Part shown: positions 45,640-57,600 of the stretch, piece by piece
Numbering within the stretch: position 1 is the first letter of the stretch
Layout of the letters: the number at the start of each line of letters is the position of its first letter
Assembly (NCBI GenBank): GCA_024291935.2
Contig: CM044315.1
Location: 75,374,385-75,438,384 of the forward strand
Origin: Okapia johnstoni
Taxonomy: Eukaryota > Chordata > Mammalia > Artiodactyla > Giraffidae
Length of the DNA: 64,000 nt
Direction of reading: 5' to 3'
The notes under the pieces: model-generated
What the model was told of the DNA's origin: nothing
Seen by the model: the letters and a program-made list of their open reading frames with translations, nothing else
The model's database searches: none
Made by a program: the position numbers and the translations under genes

Positions 45640-46050
45640 ATCTTAGGCTTCAGAGTCAGTTTTGTGATCAAATCCTGATGTAACTTAGTAGCTTCATGAC
45701 CTGCAGCAGATACTCACTTTTTCCACATATAAATTGGGAATCAGTTCAGTTCAATTCAGTCGCTCAGTCGTATCTGACTCTTGGTGACCGCATGGACCAC
45801 AGCACGCCAGGCCTCCATGTCCATCACCAACTCCTGGAGTTTACTCAAACTCATCTCCATTGAGTCAGTGATGCCATCCAACCATCTCATCCTCTGTTGT
45901 CCCGTCTCCTTCTGCCTTCAATTTTTCACAGCATCAAGGAATAATAATACCGAATTCCTAGGGTCTTTTTCAAAAAGAGATTAAATGAGATCATGTGTGC
46001 ACAGTAATGTTAAGCATAGGGGTTTAGACAAGATAAATACTTAATAAAAA
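45640..46050 (+). mobile_element. MIR SINE split by BovB
   Basis: The left part 45640-45741 (cttcagagtcagttttgtga ... aaattgggaat) and the right part 45938-46050 (ggaataataataccg ... agattaaatgagatcatg) join into a near-complete MIR. Confidence 0.8.
45742..45937 (-). mobile_element. BovB 3' tail inside MIR
   Basis: About 200 bp of BovB tail, minus orientation (cagttcagttcaattcagtc ...). The pentamer ggaat is present at both edges (45737-45741 and 45938-45942). Confidence 0.88.
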
Positions 46051-46248
46051 GTAGCTCAGTCTAGACACCTGGCCAGCACAGTCTGAATAATGATCTGGAA
46101 AAAAAGTTATCTTGAAATCTATGGATGAATGGGGTCGCATTGCCACACGTTTGGCCGCCTAATCAATCTGTTTCTTTCACTTCCATCCTGGATATAAATG
46201 GAGGTCACTTTTTGTTGCAAGTATTTATTGAGCATGTCCTGTGTTTTC

Positions 46249-48160
46249 AGTTCAGTTCAGTTCAGTCACTCAGTCGTGTCCAACTCTTTGAGACCCTAAG
46301 GACTGCAGCATGCCAGGCCTCCTTATCCATCTCCAACTCCCAGAGTCTACTCAAACTCATGTCCATTGAGTCGGTGATGCCATCCACCATCTCATCCTCT
46401 GTAGTCCCCTTCTTCTCCTGCCCTCACTCTTTCCTAGCATCAGGGTCTTTTCCAGTGATTCTGCTCTTCCCATCAGGTGGCCAAAGTATTGGAGTTTCAG
46501 TTTCAACATCAATCCTTGCAATGAACACCCAGGACTGATCTCCTTTAGGATGGACTGGTTGGATCTCCTTGCAGTCCAAGGGACTCTCAAGAGTCTTCTC
46601 CAACACCACAGTTCAAAAGCATCAAATCATTGGCCCTCAGCTTTCTTTATAGTCCAAATCTCACATCCATACATGACTACTAGAAAAACCATAGCCTTGA
46701 CTAGACAGACCTTTGTTGACAAAGTAATGTCCTTGCTTTTTAATATGCTGTCTAGGTTGATCATAACTTTCCTTCCAAGGAGTAAGTGTCTTTTAATTTC
46801 ATGGCTGCAATCACCATCTGCAGTGATTTTGGAGCCCAGAAAAATAAAGTCAGCCAGTTTCCACTGTTTCTGCATCTATTTGCCGTAAAGTGATGGGACC
46901 AGATGCCATGATCTTCATTTTCTGAATGTTGATCTTTAAGCCAACTTTTTCACTCTCTTCTTTCACTTTCATCAAAAGGCTCCTTAGTTCTTCTTCACTT
47001 TCTGCCATAAGGGTGGTGTCATCTGCATATCTGAGGTTATTGATATTTCTCCCGGCAATCTTGATTCCAGCTTCTGCTTCATCCAGCCCAGCGTTTCTCA
47101 TGATGTACTCTGCATATAAGTTAAATAAGCAGGGTGACAATATACAGCCTTGACGTACTCCTTTTCCTATTTGGAACCAGTCTGTTGCTCCATGTCCAGT
47201 TCTAACTATTGCTTCTTGAACTGCATACAGGTTTCTCAAGAGGCAGGTCAGGTGATCTGGTATTCACATCGCTTTAAGAATTTTCCACAGTTTATTGTGA
47301 TCCATACAGTCAAAGGCTTTGGCATAGTCAATAAACAGAAATAGATGTTTTTCTGGAACTCTCTTGCTTTTTCAATGATCCAGCGGATGTTGGCAATTTG
47401 ATCTCTGGTTCCTCTGCCTTTTGTCAAACCAGCTGGAACATCTGGAAGTTCACGGTTCACGTATTGCTGAAGCCTTGCTTGGAGATTTTTGAGCATTACT
47501 TTACTAGCGTATGAGATGAGTGCAATTGTGCAGTAGTTTGAGCATTCTTTGGCATTGCCTTTCTTTGGGATTGGAATGAAAACTGACCTTTTCCAGTCCT
47601 GTGGGCACTGCTGAGTTTTCCAGATTTGCTGGCGTATTGAGTGCAGCACTTTCACAGCATCATCTTTCAGGACTTGAAATAGCTCAACTGGAATTCCATC
47701 ACCTCCACTAGCTTTCTTTGTAGCGATGCTTCCTAAGGCCCACTTGACTTCACATTCCAGGATGTCTGGTTCTAGGTGAGTGATCACACCATCGTGATTA
47801 TCTGAGTTGTGAAGATCTTTTTTGTACAGTTCTTCTGTGTTTTCTTGGCACCTCTCCTTAATATCTTCTGCTTCTGTTAGGTCCAATCAATTTCTGTCCT
47901 TTATTGAACCCATCTTTGCATGAAATTTTCCCTTGGTATCTCTAATTTTCTTGAAGAGATCTCTAGTCTTACCCATTCTATTGTTTTCCTCTATTTCTTT
48001 ACACTGATCACTGAGGAAGGCTTTCTTATCTCTCCTTGCTATTCTTTGGAACTCTGCATTCAAATGGGTATATCTTTCCTTTTCTCCTTTGCTTTTCACT
48101 TGTCTTCTTTTCACAGCTATTTGTAAGGCCTCATCAGACAGCCATTTTGCTTTTTTTAGG
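46249..48160 (-). mobile_element. BovB LINE, 1.9 kb, RT largely readable
   Basis: Minus orientation. The tail (cagttcagttcagttcagtc) is at the left, and the copy is 5'-truncated at the KKAKWLSDEALQI block at the right, the same part of the element at which the 12.4 kb copy is broken. The 6-mer gtcctg at both edges is a possible TSD with a few extra bases at the left. Confidence 0.93.
46627..48160 (-). pseudogene. BovB ORF fragment, four frames
   Basis: Read leftward. 48160-47887 covers the linker between endonuclease and RT (KKAFLSDQCKEIEENNRMGK) and ends in an in-frame stop. 47886-47248 covers RT fingers (FIPIPKKGNAKECSNY, TKGRGTRDQIANIRWIIEKA). A frameshift in the FCL-DYAKAFD region destroys the first catalytic motif's frame. 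47239-46850 has RQGCILSPCLFNLYAEY and RYADD intact. 46875-46627 carries the thumb (DFIFLGSKITADGDCSHEIK). One stop and at least two frameshifts, so it is inactive. Confidence 0.88.
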
Positions 48161-48219
48161 TCCTGAGAATACATACAGCAGCCATACACTGGGATTACCA
48201 AATATTCTCATGAAGTTTA

Positions 48220-48512
48220 TCCTCAAACATGGATCATTGCACCAGCCTTCTGATTGATTCTCCTGCTTTCAATTTCTCCCCTAAACTCTGTTCTCCACCT
48301 ACTTACTGTTAGTATGAATTTTCCAAAATACAAATCATGTCATGTTGATCCTTTTCCAAAAACTCAGTCAAGTTTATTCACCAGCAGGATTAAATATCCT
48401 ATTTTTAGATATGACAAAGTCTTGATCAGCTGGTCCCAGCTGACCACTGCTGCTTCGTCTCTAACTTGTTCTCACTGAGAAACCTGCCCTTCCCTGATTA
48501 TGCCCTGTTCTT
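48220..48512 (+). mobile_element. L2 LINE fragment
   Basis: Plus strand. 'gaattttccaaaatacaaatcatgtcatgt' and 'gctggtcccagctgaccact' fit the L2 region upstream of the 3' end, which is displaced or lost after the next SINE. Confidence 0.6.
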
Positions 48513-48523
48513 GCAGTAGTCTT

Positions 48524-48735
48524 TTTGTTGTTTAGTCGCTAAGGTGTCCAACTCTTTTGTGACCCCTGTGGACTGCACCCACCAATCTCCTCTGTCCATG
48601 GGACTTATATGTCCCATGTCCATGGAGTGAGTTGCCATTTCCTCCTCCAAGGGATCTTCCAGATCCATGGATTGAACACACTTCTCCTGCATTGGTATGT
48701 GGGTTCTTTACTGCTGAGCCACCAGGGAAGCCCCT
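48524..48735 (-). mobile_element. Bov-tA SINE, 10-bp TSD
   Basis: Minus strand. gttgtttagtcgctaaggtg ... gctgagccaccagggaagcc. It contains a small internal duplication of the 'gtccatg' word. The 10-mer cagtagtctt flanks it (48514-48523 and 48736-48745). Confidence 0.93.
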
Positions 48736-48777
48736 CAGTAGTCTTACCTCTGCAAATTACTCAGTAATAGACAAGTG

Positions 48778-48995
48778 CATCCCAGGTGGCACTAGTGGTA
48801 AAGAACCTGCCTGCCAGTGCAAGAAATGGAAGAGTCATGGGTTTGATCCCTGGGTTGGGAAAATCCCCTGGAGAAGGGCATGGCAACCCACTCCCAAGTA
48901 TTCTTGCCTGGAGAATCTCATGGACATAGGAGCCTGGTGGGCTATAGTCCATAGGGGCACACACAGTCCAACAAAGCTGAAGTGATTTAACACAC
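48778..48995 (+). mobile_element. Bov-tA SINE
   Basis: Plus strand. cccaggtggcactagtggta ... gggtttgatccctgggttgg ... caaagctgaagtgatttaa. No clear TSD. Confidence 0.88.
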
Positions 48996-50269
48996 AGAGA
49001 CTAGGCTAGGCTTTGTTGTTCCTTTAAAGCAATATTCTTTATTTATATTTCCATTGTTACATATCTTTTGTTATATAAACGTGATAGAGTGTTAAGAATA
49101 AGGGAGAGAGAAGATCCTGCTCCACCCCCTCACTGGACTTTGGTACCCACACCTGGGTCCTTTGTTGTAAACTTGACATTGATAGAGGTTCAGGAGAGAG
49201 TAACTAGAATTGGAAATGGAAATATTTCTGTTAACTAAAACATTTTTCAGGAAGAAACTAAATATGGACAATAGAAAGTTGCTATTTCATCTGTATGGTT
49301 CCTTTGCTCTTTGACTTAAAAACATGATCTAAGTTTCATTTCAAACTTATTTACCTGATATAAGATTGAGATGATGTACGTTTTATTTCTTAATGAGGTC
49401 ATTAATACCTAAAGTTAATTTCATAATTTTTTGTTTGAATTCTTCCAAAATATTAAACTAACGAACACTTTAAATTACTGGAATATATGTGTTAGCTAAA
49501 ATGGTTTCCAAGGTCCCAGGCAACTTTCCAAGGTCCCCGTGGCTGAGCTGGCTGCTTGTTCTTCACATGCCCTGGCACTCCTCCTACTAAGACTGTCTGC
49601 TTAGTTATTCCACCCAGCACTGACTCACTCCCTGCTTCTGGTAATGAAGATCCTCTTTATCTGTTTTTCTTGGAAAATTGCTTCACGTTTAGGAGGTATA
49701 TGTGTGTATTTGTGAATGTGTTTGCCTGCACATATGTGTGGGTCCACCAGGAGCTGAGTTCTGACATATCACGAATACATTTTTCTCCTTGGAAACCAAA
49801 TCAGGCATGACCCTGTTCCAGGTTTCTTTGGAATAATAACTTAAACCAGCTTTATTTTTACAGCTTAAGTAAATCTGCTCATTACTCATAAAACCATCAG
49901 TCCTGTGGGAAATATACACTGTGGTAAGATAAGAAGAGAAAGATCTCCAGGGGTGACACCAAACTCTTGGATCCCACCCCTATGTTAGGCAATACCTAAG
50001 AATGAATCTTCTCCAAGATAAGCATCACATGGCCTTGGGACAGCTTGTCCTACAAAATCTGTCTTGAATTCCTCTAATTTCTAGCTTTTTGATTTCTATT
50101 ATCCAAGAGCAGCTTATACGGCTAGAGAAGATGTGGGCAGAGAGATAAAGGGGGAGCATGGCTGATGGGATTTTAGGGGTCAACCAAGGCACCCTGAGAA
50201 GAATCAAAATCATCAGAATTATTATTGAGAAGAAATAAATAATTAGTTAAACATTATAGATCAGAAGGA
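48996..50269. other. Non-coding stretch, nothing recognised
   Basis: No gene is seen. The frame at 49556-49810 (84 codons) lacks any recognisable domain or splice context. Confidence 0.4.
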
Positions 50270-50400
50270 AGAGTCTGGGCTTTTAAAGTCAGAATGAGGA
50301 TCATTTTGAAACTTGGCTTTACCACTTTCTACCTGTGTGATTTGGGGCAAGCTACCCAATCAATACTAGCCCCAGTTTCCTTATCTTCAAAAGAATTAGC
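50270..50400 (+). mobile_element. MIR SINE
   Basis: Plus strand. 'tctgggcttttaaagtcagaa', 'ctacctgtgtgatttggggc' and 'cagtttccttatcttcaaaag' appear in order. Confidence 0.72.
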
Positions 50401-50447
50401 ACCAGAGTCAATTCATAGGCAAAAAAAGAAGATAGTCTTTGAGTTAC

Positions 50448-50458
50448 ACACACACACA

Positions 50459-50519
<61 letters not shown>

Positions 50520-50530
50520 GTATGTATACA
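50448..50530. repeat. (CA)n(TA)n microsatellite
   Basis: About 30 CA units with one TA interruption, then about 7 TA units and TATG variants. Confidence 0.95.
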
Positions 50531-50559
50531 GATTCACACACAGATGCACATAGACACTC

Positions 50560-50776
50560 ATGTGCTAAGTCACTTCAGTCATGTCTGACTCTTTGCAACC
50601 CTATGGACTGTAGCCTGCCAGGCTCCTCTGTCCATGGGATTCTCCAGGCAAGAATACTGGAGTGGGTTGCCATTTCTTCCTCAAGGGGATCTTCCTGACT
50701 CAGGGATCAAAACTGCACCTTTTATGTTTTTTGCATTAGCTGTCAGACTTTTTACCACTAGACTACTTGGGAAGCC
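50560..50776 (-). mobile_element. Bov-tA SINE
   Basis: Minus strand. tgctaagtcacttcagtcat ... actcagggatcaaaactgca ... ctacttgggaagcc. Flanked on both sides by microsatellites, so no TSD can be read. Confidence 0.9.

Positions 50777-50822
<46 letters not shown>
50777..50822. repeat. (TG)n microsatellite
   Basis: About 21 TG units directly at the SINE edge. Confidence 0.95.
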
Positions 50823-50824
<2 letters not shown>

Positions 50825-52336
50825 ATATTCACTCAGAAGAAGCCATGGAGCAAACTACATGATCTAAAAATTATAGCTGTTATTATCACTAATTATAGAG
50901 TAGTAGAATGAGAAGCAGAAGTTGTTTGAAGGGATAATACACAGTGAAAGAAAACATTGAGTGAATGAGTGGCAAAGTCAATGGCTAAGAGAGTCAAGAA
51001 TAGGGAAGAGCAAGAAGAAACTCAGTGAAGAATCAATATATGTGTTAAGAGGCTTCTTTTGTGTGATTTCTAGCTCTTCTTTGGGATGGGAGAATGAACT
51101 TAATGGAGTGCCATCCTGGCTTTTGATCTCCCTCAAAGGATCATCATCCTGTTTTTTTCATTTTTGTCTTGTCAATCAAATTGCTAAATCAATTGATTAA
51201 ACAGCAAGGAGTGAGAAAATTTTGATATTGCCACTCATATACCCCAGTCTAGCTTGGTTTATCTAGAATGGCCCCAATGACAAGCCTATTAGCTCCCCCT
51301 ACTAAGAGCTTCCTGAGACTATTCCTAGTCATTTTTGCTGGATTGCTCCTTCTTGGATAACAATACCTGCAGGAACCATGCCAGAATTTTCTTTTCTACT
51401 TGGAATAGTGCATTAATCTTTGGGTGAACAGTTCTCCATGGACTGAAGAGGAAGAGGGGAAATAATCCATCAAATACTTTTGTTTGCAGGAGCCCATTCC
51501 ATCCTCCTGGCTACTGTTTATTCCCTTTCCTTTCTAGCCAAAGCCAAATACTCAGAATGTTATTTGTAAAATGTTCACCCACTGACCCAAGTTCTCCTTT
51601 TGGGACTATTTTTTTCTAGTTCTTTATACTCTTTCCAGAATGCTTTGTCCTCCAGTCCCATCCCCATCCTGGTCATCTCTATTGGGTTTTTGGCATTGGC
51701 ATGCTTGGAGTGTGGGACCCAGATTTGGATGCCAAAGTCCTAAAGCCTACTTAGTTAGGGGAAGGTTGAGCAAAACCTTCATTTTATTCATTCTAGACAT
51801 AGTTTCTATTAATACAGCAGAATAATATATATAAAGAAGTGTTGGATGGGGAAGAAGCTGTGTTTGGGAAGGGTCAAAGCCTTTATGGTAGAGAGAAAGA
51901 GACATGGAGAGAAAACAGTTAAGGAAAGTAGGCAATGGAGACAATAATCATCATAATAATAACAATGATAATAATAGTAATTGTAATAGGCTTTTCATTA
52001 CTAGGGCCTCTCACTCTTACAGGGCCATTCCAGCGGTCAGAGGCTTTCCAAATCTCAGAACCTGTCACTGGAATTCAGTTAATTTTTTTCTAGTCTTTTT
52101 GAAGAGCACAAGGCCCATGATACAGAAACAGAAAAGCTGGTTAAGAACTTCAAAACTTTCTTCCAAAAATATGAAGGTCCAATGGATCTCAATCTTTCCT
52201 AGATTACTTCTCTCTCCCCAGCACTGAAGTGACTTTGAACACTCTTCTAAACACTGAATCTTCCTTCCCATTCCCCTTGTTCAAGGCTGAGATGGCATCC
52301 TCATTCTGCCAGATTAACTTTATTTTCCTAGTAGCT
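50823..52336. other. Non-coding; (ATA)n-like tract
   Basis: An imperfect ATA/ATC repeat lies at 51939-51985. No gene or named repeat is otherwise visible. Confidence 0.4.
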
Positions 52337-52350
52337 TTGCTCCATAGCTA

Positions 52351-52614
52351 CTGCTAAGTCGCTTCAGTCGTGTCTGACTCCGTGCGACCGCATAGATGGC
52401 AGCCACCAGGCTCCCCGTCCCTGTGATTCTCCAAGCAAGAACACTGGAGTGGGTTGCTGTTTCCTTCTCCAATGCATGAAAGTGAAAAGTGAAAGTGAAG
52501 TCGCTCAGTCGTGTCCAGTTCTTAGTGACCCCATGGACTGCAGCCTACTAGGCTCCTCTGTCCATGGGATTTTCCAGGCAAGAGTACTGCAGTGGGGTGC
52601 CATCGCCTTCTCCA
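52351..52614 (-). mobile_element. Bov-A2 SINE, perfect 14-bp TSD
   Basis: Minus orientation with two BovB-derived monomers. The 14-mer ttgctccatagcta flanks it exactly (52337-52350 and 52615-52628). Confidence 0.96.
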
Positions 52615-53114
52615 TTGCTCCATAGCTATATCAGAGCAAAAAATGGGAAAAAACAAAACAAAACAAAACTGGGGCTCTATCCTAATGTGAAAGTGCAAGG
52701 TCCTTGCAGGTTTGTGGAGTTCCAGGAATTCAGTCATAACATCATAAGAGCAATGACTACATCTATCAGTGTATTTTTCCAATTGTGAGGTACTTTCCAA
52801 AATTTGAATTATTCATAATGTTGTTGTTGTTCAGTGGCTAATTCATGTTGAACTATTTGCAGCCCCAGGAACTGCACCATTCCAAGCTTCCCTGTCCTTC
52901 ACTATCTCCCAGAATTTGCTCAAATTTGTGTCCACTGAGTCTGTGATACTATCTAAACATTTCATCTCTGCTACCCTCCTGCCCTCATCTTTCACAGGAT
53001 CAGGGTCTTTTCCAGTGAGTTGGCTTTTTGCATCGGGTGGTCAAAGTACTGGAGCTTCAGCTTCAGCATCAGTTCTTCCAATGAATATTCAGAACTGATT
53101 TCCTTTAGGATTGA

Positions 53115-54660
53115 CTAGTGTGATCTCCTTGCTGTCCAAGGAACTCTCAAGAGTCCTCTCCAACACCACAGTTCAAAAGCATCAATTCTTTGGTGCTCAG
53201 CTTTCTTTATGGTCCAACTCTCACATCCGTATATGACTACTGGAAAAACCATAGCTTTGACTAGACAGACCTTTGTTGATAAAGTAATGTCTCTGCTTTT
53301 TAATATGCTGTCTATGTTGGTCATAGCTTCTCTTCCAAGGAGTAAGCGTCTTTTAATTTCATGGCTGTAGTCACCATCTGCAGTGATTTTACAGCCCAGA
53401 AAAATAAAGTCTCTCACTGTTTCCACTATTTCCACAGCAATTTGCCATGAAGTGATAGGACCAGATGCCATGATCTTCATTTTTTGAATTCAGCTTTTTC
53501 ACTCTCCTCTTTCACTTTCATCAAGAGGCTCTTTAGTCTTCTTCACTTTCTGCCATAAGGGTGGTGTCATCTGCCTATCTGAGGTTATTGATATTTCTCC
53601 CTGCAATCTTGATTCCAACTTGTGCTTCATCCAGTCTGGCATGTCACATGATATACTCTGCATAGAAGTTAAATAAGCAGAGTGACAATGTACAGCCTTT
53701 CCCAATTTGGAACCAGTCTGTTGTTGCATGTCAAGTTATAACTGTTGCTTCTTAACCTGGACACATATTTCTCAGGAGGCAGGTAATGTGGTCTGGTATT
53801 TTCATCTCTCAAAGAATTCTCCACAGTTTGTTTTGATCCACACAAAGACTTTGGTGTAGTCAATAAAGTAGAAGTGATGTTATTCTGTAATTCTTTTGCT
53901 TTTTCTATGATCCAGTGGTTGTTGGCAATTTGATCTCTGGCCCCTCTACCTTTTCTAAATCCAACTTGAACATCTGCAAGTTCTCAGTTCACGTACTGTT
54001 GAAACCTGGCTTGGAGAATTTTGAGCATTATTTTGCTAGAATGTGAGATGAATGCAATTTTGGGGTAGTTTGAACGTTCTTTGTCATTGACTTTCTTTGG
54101 AATTGGGATGAAAACTGACCTTTTCCAGTCCTGTGGCCACTGCTAAATTTTCCAAATTTGCTGGCATATTGAGTGCAGCACTTTCACAGCATCATATTTT
54201 AGGATTTGAAATAGCACAACTGGAATTCCATCATCTGCTCTAGATTTGATTGTAGTAATGCTTCCTAAGGCCCTCTTGACTTTACACTGCAGGATGTCTG
54301 GCTCTAGGTGAGTGATCATACCATCGCAATTATCTGGGTCATGAGATCTGTTTTGTATAGTTCTTTTCTGTATTCTTGCCACCTCTTCTTAATATCTTCT
54401 GCTTTTGTTAGGTCCATGCCATTTCTGTCCTTTATCAAGCCCATCTTTGCATGAAATGTTCCCTTGGTATCTCTAATTTTCTTGAAGAGATCTCTAGTCT
54501 TTCCAATTCTATTGTTTTCCTCTATTTCTTTCAACTGTTTTCCCAAGCAAGCTTTCATATCTCTCCTTGCTCTTCTCTGAAACTCTGCATTCAGTTGGGC
54601 ATATCTTTCCCTTTCTCCTTTACCTATCACTTCTCTTCTTTTCTCAGCTATCTGTAAGGC
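53115..54660 (-). pseudogene. BovB RT remnant of the full-length copy
   Basis: Read leftward. 54630-54316 gives the linker (RYAQLNAEFQRRARRDMKAC, KTRDLFKKIRDTKGTFHAKM). 54382-54143 gives the start of the RT region (DILQCKVKRALGSITTI, KVLHSICQQIWK). The finger and palm motifs are only recoverable in pieces (near 53863-53499). 53480-53115 gives the thumb and C-terminal region (KIMASGPITSWQIAVEIVE, CESWTIKKAEHQRIDAFELW). Small deletions in the palm separate these frames. Confidence 0.85.
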
Positions 54661-55590
54661 CTCCTCAGTCCACCACTTTACCTTCTTGCATTTTTCTGGG
54701 GAGGAGTTGGTGGTTTGGGTACTGCCACCTGTACAATTTTGTGAACTTTTGTCTATGGTTCTTCAGGTACTCTGTCTACCAGCTCTAATCCCTTGAATCT
54801 ATATGTCACCTCCACTGTCTAATCATAAGGGATTTTATCTAGGTCATACCTGAATGTCCTAGTGCTTTCTTCTCCTTTCTTCAATTTAAGCCTAAATTTT
54901 TCAATAGAAGTCTCATGATCTGAGCTACTATCAGCTCTACATCTTGTTTTACTGACTGTATAGGGCTTCTCCATCTTCAGCTGCAAAAAATATAATCAAT
55001 ATGAGTTTGGTACTTACCATCTGGTACTGTCCATGTGTAGAGATGTCTCTTGTTTTGTTGGAAGAGAGTGTTTGCTATGACCAGTGCATTCTCTTGGCAA
55101 AACTGTTAGCCTTTTCCCTACTTAATTTTATACTCTAAGACCAAACTTACTTATTACTCCAGGTATCTCTTAATTTCTTTCTTTTGCATTCCAGTCCTCC
55201 TATGATGAAAAAGCTTTTTTTTTGGGGGGGGGGCGGTCTTAGTTCTAGAAGGCCTTGTAGGTCTTCATAGCATGGATCAACTTCAGCTTCTTTGGCATTA
55301 ATAGTTGAGGCATAGACTTGGACTATTGTGATGTTGAATCATTTGCCTTGGAAGCAAACTGAGATCATTATGTGGTTTTTGAGATTGCATCTACTACATT
55401 TTGGACTCTTTTGTTGACAATGAGGTGTGTTGCATTTCTTTGAAGGGATTCTTGCTCACAGTAGTAGATATTATGGTCATCTGAATTAAATTTGCCCTTT
55501 CCCATCCATTTTAGTTCACTGATTCCTTAAGTGTTGATATTCACTCTTGCCACCATCTGTTTGACCATGTCCAATTTACCTTGATTCACG
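54660..55590 (-). pseudogene. BovB endonuclease remnant of the full-length copy
   Basis: Antisense of the APE-type endonuclease is recognisable by comparison with the inverted segment at 12402-13335, base pattern for base pattern. No open frame longer than about 60 codons remains, so catalytic residues cannot be read reliably. Confidence 0.75.
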
Positions 55591-56405
55591 GACCTAACGT
55601 TTCAGGTTCCTATGCATTATTGTTCTTTACAACATTGAACTTTACTTTCACCACCAGGCACATCCTCAACTAAGCATTTTATCTGCCTTGGCCCAGCCTC
55701 TTCATTCTTCCTAGAGCTATTTCTCTACTCTTCCTTGGTAGCTTATTGGACACCTACCAATGTGGGAGGCTTATCTTCTGGTGTCATATCTTTTTGCCTT
55801 TCATACTATTCATGGGGTTCTTGAGGCAAGGACACTGAAGTGGTTTTTCCATTCCCTTCTCCAATGGGCCACATTTAGTCAGAACTCTCCACCATGACCT
55901 GTCCATCTTGGGTCTCCACCATGACCTGTCCACCCTGCACAACATGGCTCATAGCTTCAATGAATTACACAAGGCTGGGTCCTGGTGTGCACAGGATTTT
56001 GTTTGTGCCCTCCAAGAGTCTCTGTTTCCCCTAGCCTGTGTGGATTCAATAATCAAATCCTGTCATCCTTCAAAGGCAGATTCCCTGGGGATTCCCAGTC
56101 CCTTTGCCTAATCCCTAAGTTGGGAAGTCTGATGTGGGACCAAGAACTTTTGCAGCAGTCCGAGAACTTCCTTGGTATTATTGTTCTACAGTTTGTAGGT
56201 TGCCCACTCTTCAGGTATTGGGTTTGATTTTAATGTGATTTTGCCCCTCCTACCATCTCATTGTGGCCTTGAATGTGGGATATCTTTTTTTAGTAGCTTC
56301 CAACATCCTCCTGTTGATGGTTGTTCAACAGCAAGTTGCCATTTTGGTGTTCTCAGAGGAGATGACTACACGTGCTTCTACTACACCATCTTGACCATGA
56401 CCGTG

Positions 56406-57600
56406 ATTTTACATTGTACTAATATTATGCAGTGGATATATAAACACCATAAAATGTAATTTATGAACGGAGATGTAAAGGGACGTTGGGGGTCACCTAG
56501 TACAAACCACTTTGTTTTTCAGACAGTGAACCTGAGCCCACAAAGGAACCATGATCTATTCAAGTTTACACCACTAGGACAAGCTGAAATTGAGGTTTAT
56601 GCCAGGGCCTCTTGAATCTCAGTCTCTTTATCCCTGATAAACAGGAATCTCACTTCCCTATTTCTACTCCCACCCCACTTTTCTATTGAGATTAACTCTG
56701 GGAGCAGGGGCAGAATTGAGCATTTATGCTAAACATGCTTGCAGTTTGTTTACCTGTGCTATCAGAGTAAGTAGACATTAACTCAGTTTCTCCGGAGGAA
56801 AAGGGCTTTCAAGAGTATGGGAAGAACAAGACAGTTAAGTGAGAATCAATGAGAATTAAATACAGATGGATGGAGGCTGTTTAAGGAACATAAGGAACAA
56901 TGAAGAGGAGCAACCTTATTTACAAAGGAAGAAATTCTATGCTGCCCTCTTCTGTGCCCTTGAAAGAGGAAATATGGAACTTCCAAGGAGTCACTTTGGC
57001 AATAAATTAAAACAATGAGAGGAAGCGAGAAGAAATGCATTTTCAGGAGGCTATTCAATTAAATCCCTGGCTCTGTGAGGAAATAAAAGCCAGAGGAAAG
57101 ATAGAGTTGATCTGAGCTTGGGTTTGCATTGCCACATCTTGATGCTCAGAGCACTGAATAAACAGCCAAGACAAGGTCAGTAATCCAGGGCTCTATTCCA
57201 AGCAGCTGGGCCCAGGAATAAGAAAAAAGTCATGTGATACAACATCACCAGACAAGATCTCTGCCACTTTCTAGCTGTGTAAGGCAGTCATTTCACATAA
57301 GTCTATGGTGTTATTGGAAAATCTATGCAGATGTAAGTTCCAGTGATGAATACTCACGCATTGATAGCATTTACCAAATACTGTGATATGCTCCCAAGTG
57401 TGTATGTAGAAGATTAGAAACCTGGATACCTAGAATCACATTCTGCATCTGTCACTAGCTATGAGTAACTTCATTATCCTTATCTATAAAATTCAGAGTT
57501 TATGGAGAATCAAATAGAAAAAACAAAAAAGTATGTTGTACATTTGATGTATCAAATATAAATGCTTAATGCTAGTATACTAGTATACTGCTATACCATA
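56406..57600. other. Non-coding with three MIR-like pieces
   Basis: MIR-like plus-strand pieces lie at about 56480-56640 (gtgaacctgagcccacaaag), 57250-57340 (tgccactttctagctgtgta) and 57410-57510 (gcatctgtcactagctatga). The rest is unassigned, and no gene is seen. Confidence 0.5.

Larger units (their letters stand above)
46205..48205 (+). mobile_element. Ancient repeat split by BovB
   Basis: The left part 46205-46245 (gtatttattgagcatgtcct) and the right part 48160-48205 (gtcctgagaatacatacagc) join into the start of a common ancient mammalian repeat. gtcctg appears on both sides. Confidence 0.5.
52820..56405 (-). mobile_element. Near-full-length BovB LINE, decayed
   Basis: A 3.6 kb BovB in minus orientation, the only copy here that keeps all parts. 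The 3' tail (52820-52900), RT (about 53100-54400), linker (54400-54660), endonuclease (54660-55590) and an 0.8 kb 5' region to 56405 are present, ending in the antisense of 'tggtcaagatggtg'. The frame is broken many times. The RT box reads stop-ADD in place of YADD, and the start codon at about 55587 reads GTG in place of ATG. The 5' region contains a 20-base word repeated 27 bases apart (55886-55905 and 55913-55932) and an A/T-then-G run (55215-55233). No clear TSD. Inactive. Confidence 0.9.

Noticed and set aside
49556..49810. 84-codon frame, partly valine/phenylalanine rich
   Set aside because: Its composition follows a TG/TATG-rich stretch of DNA. It has no motif and no splice context.
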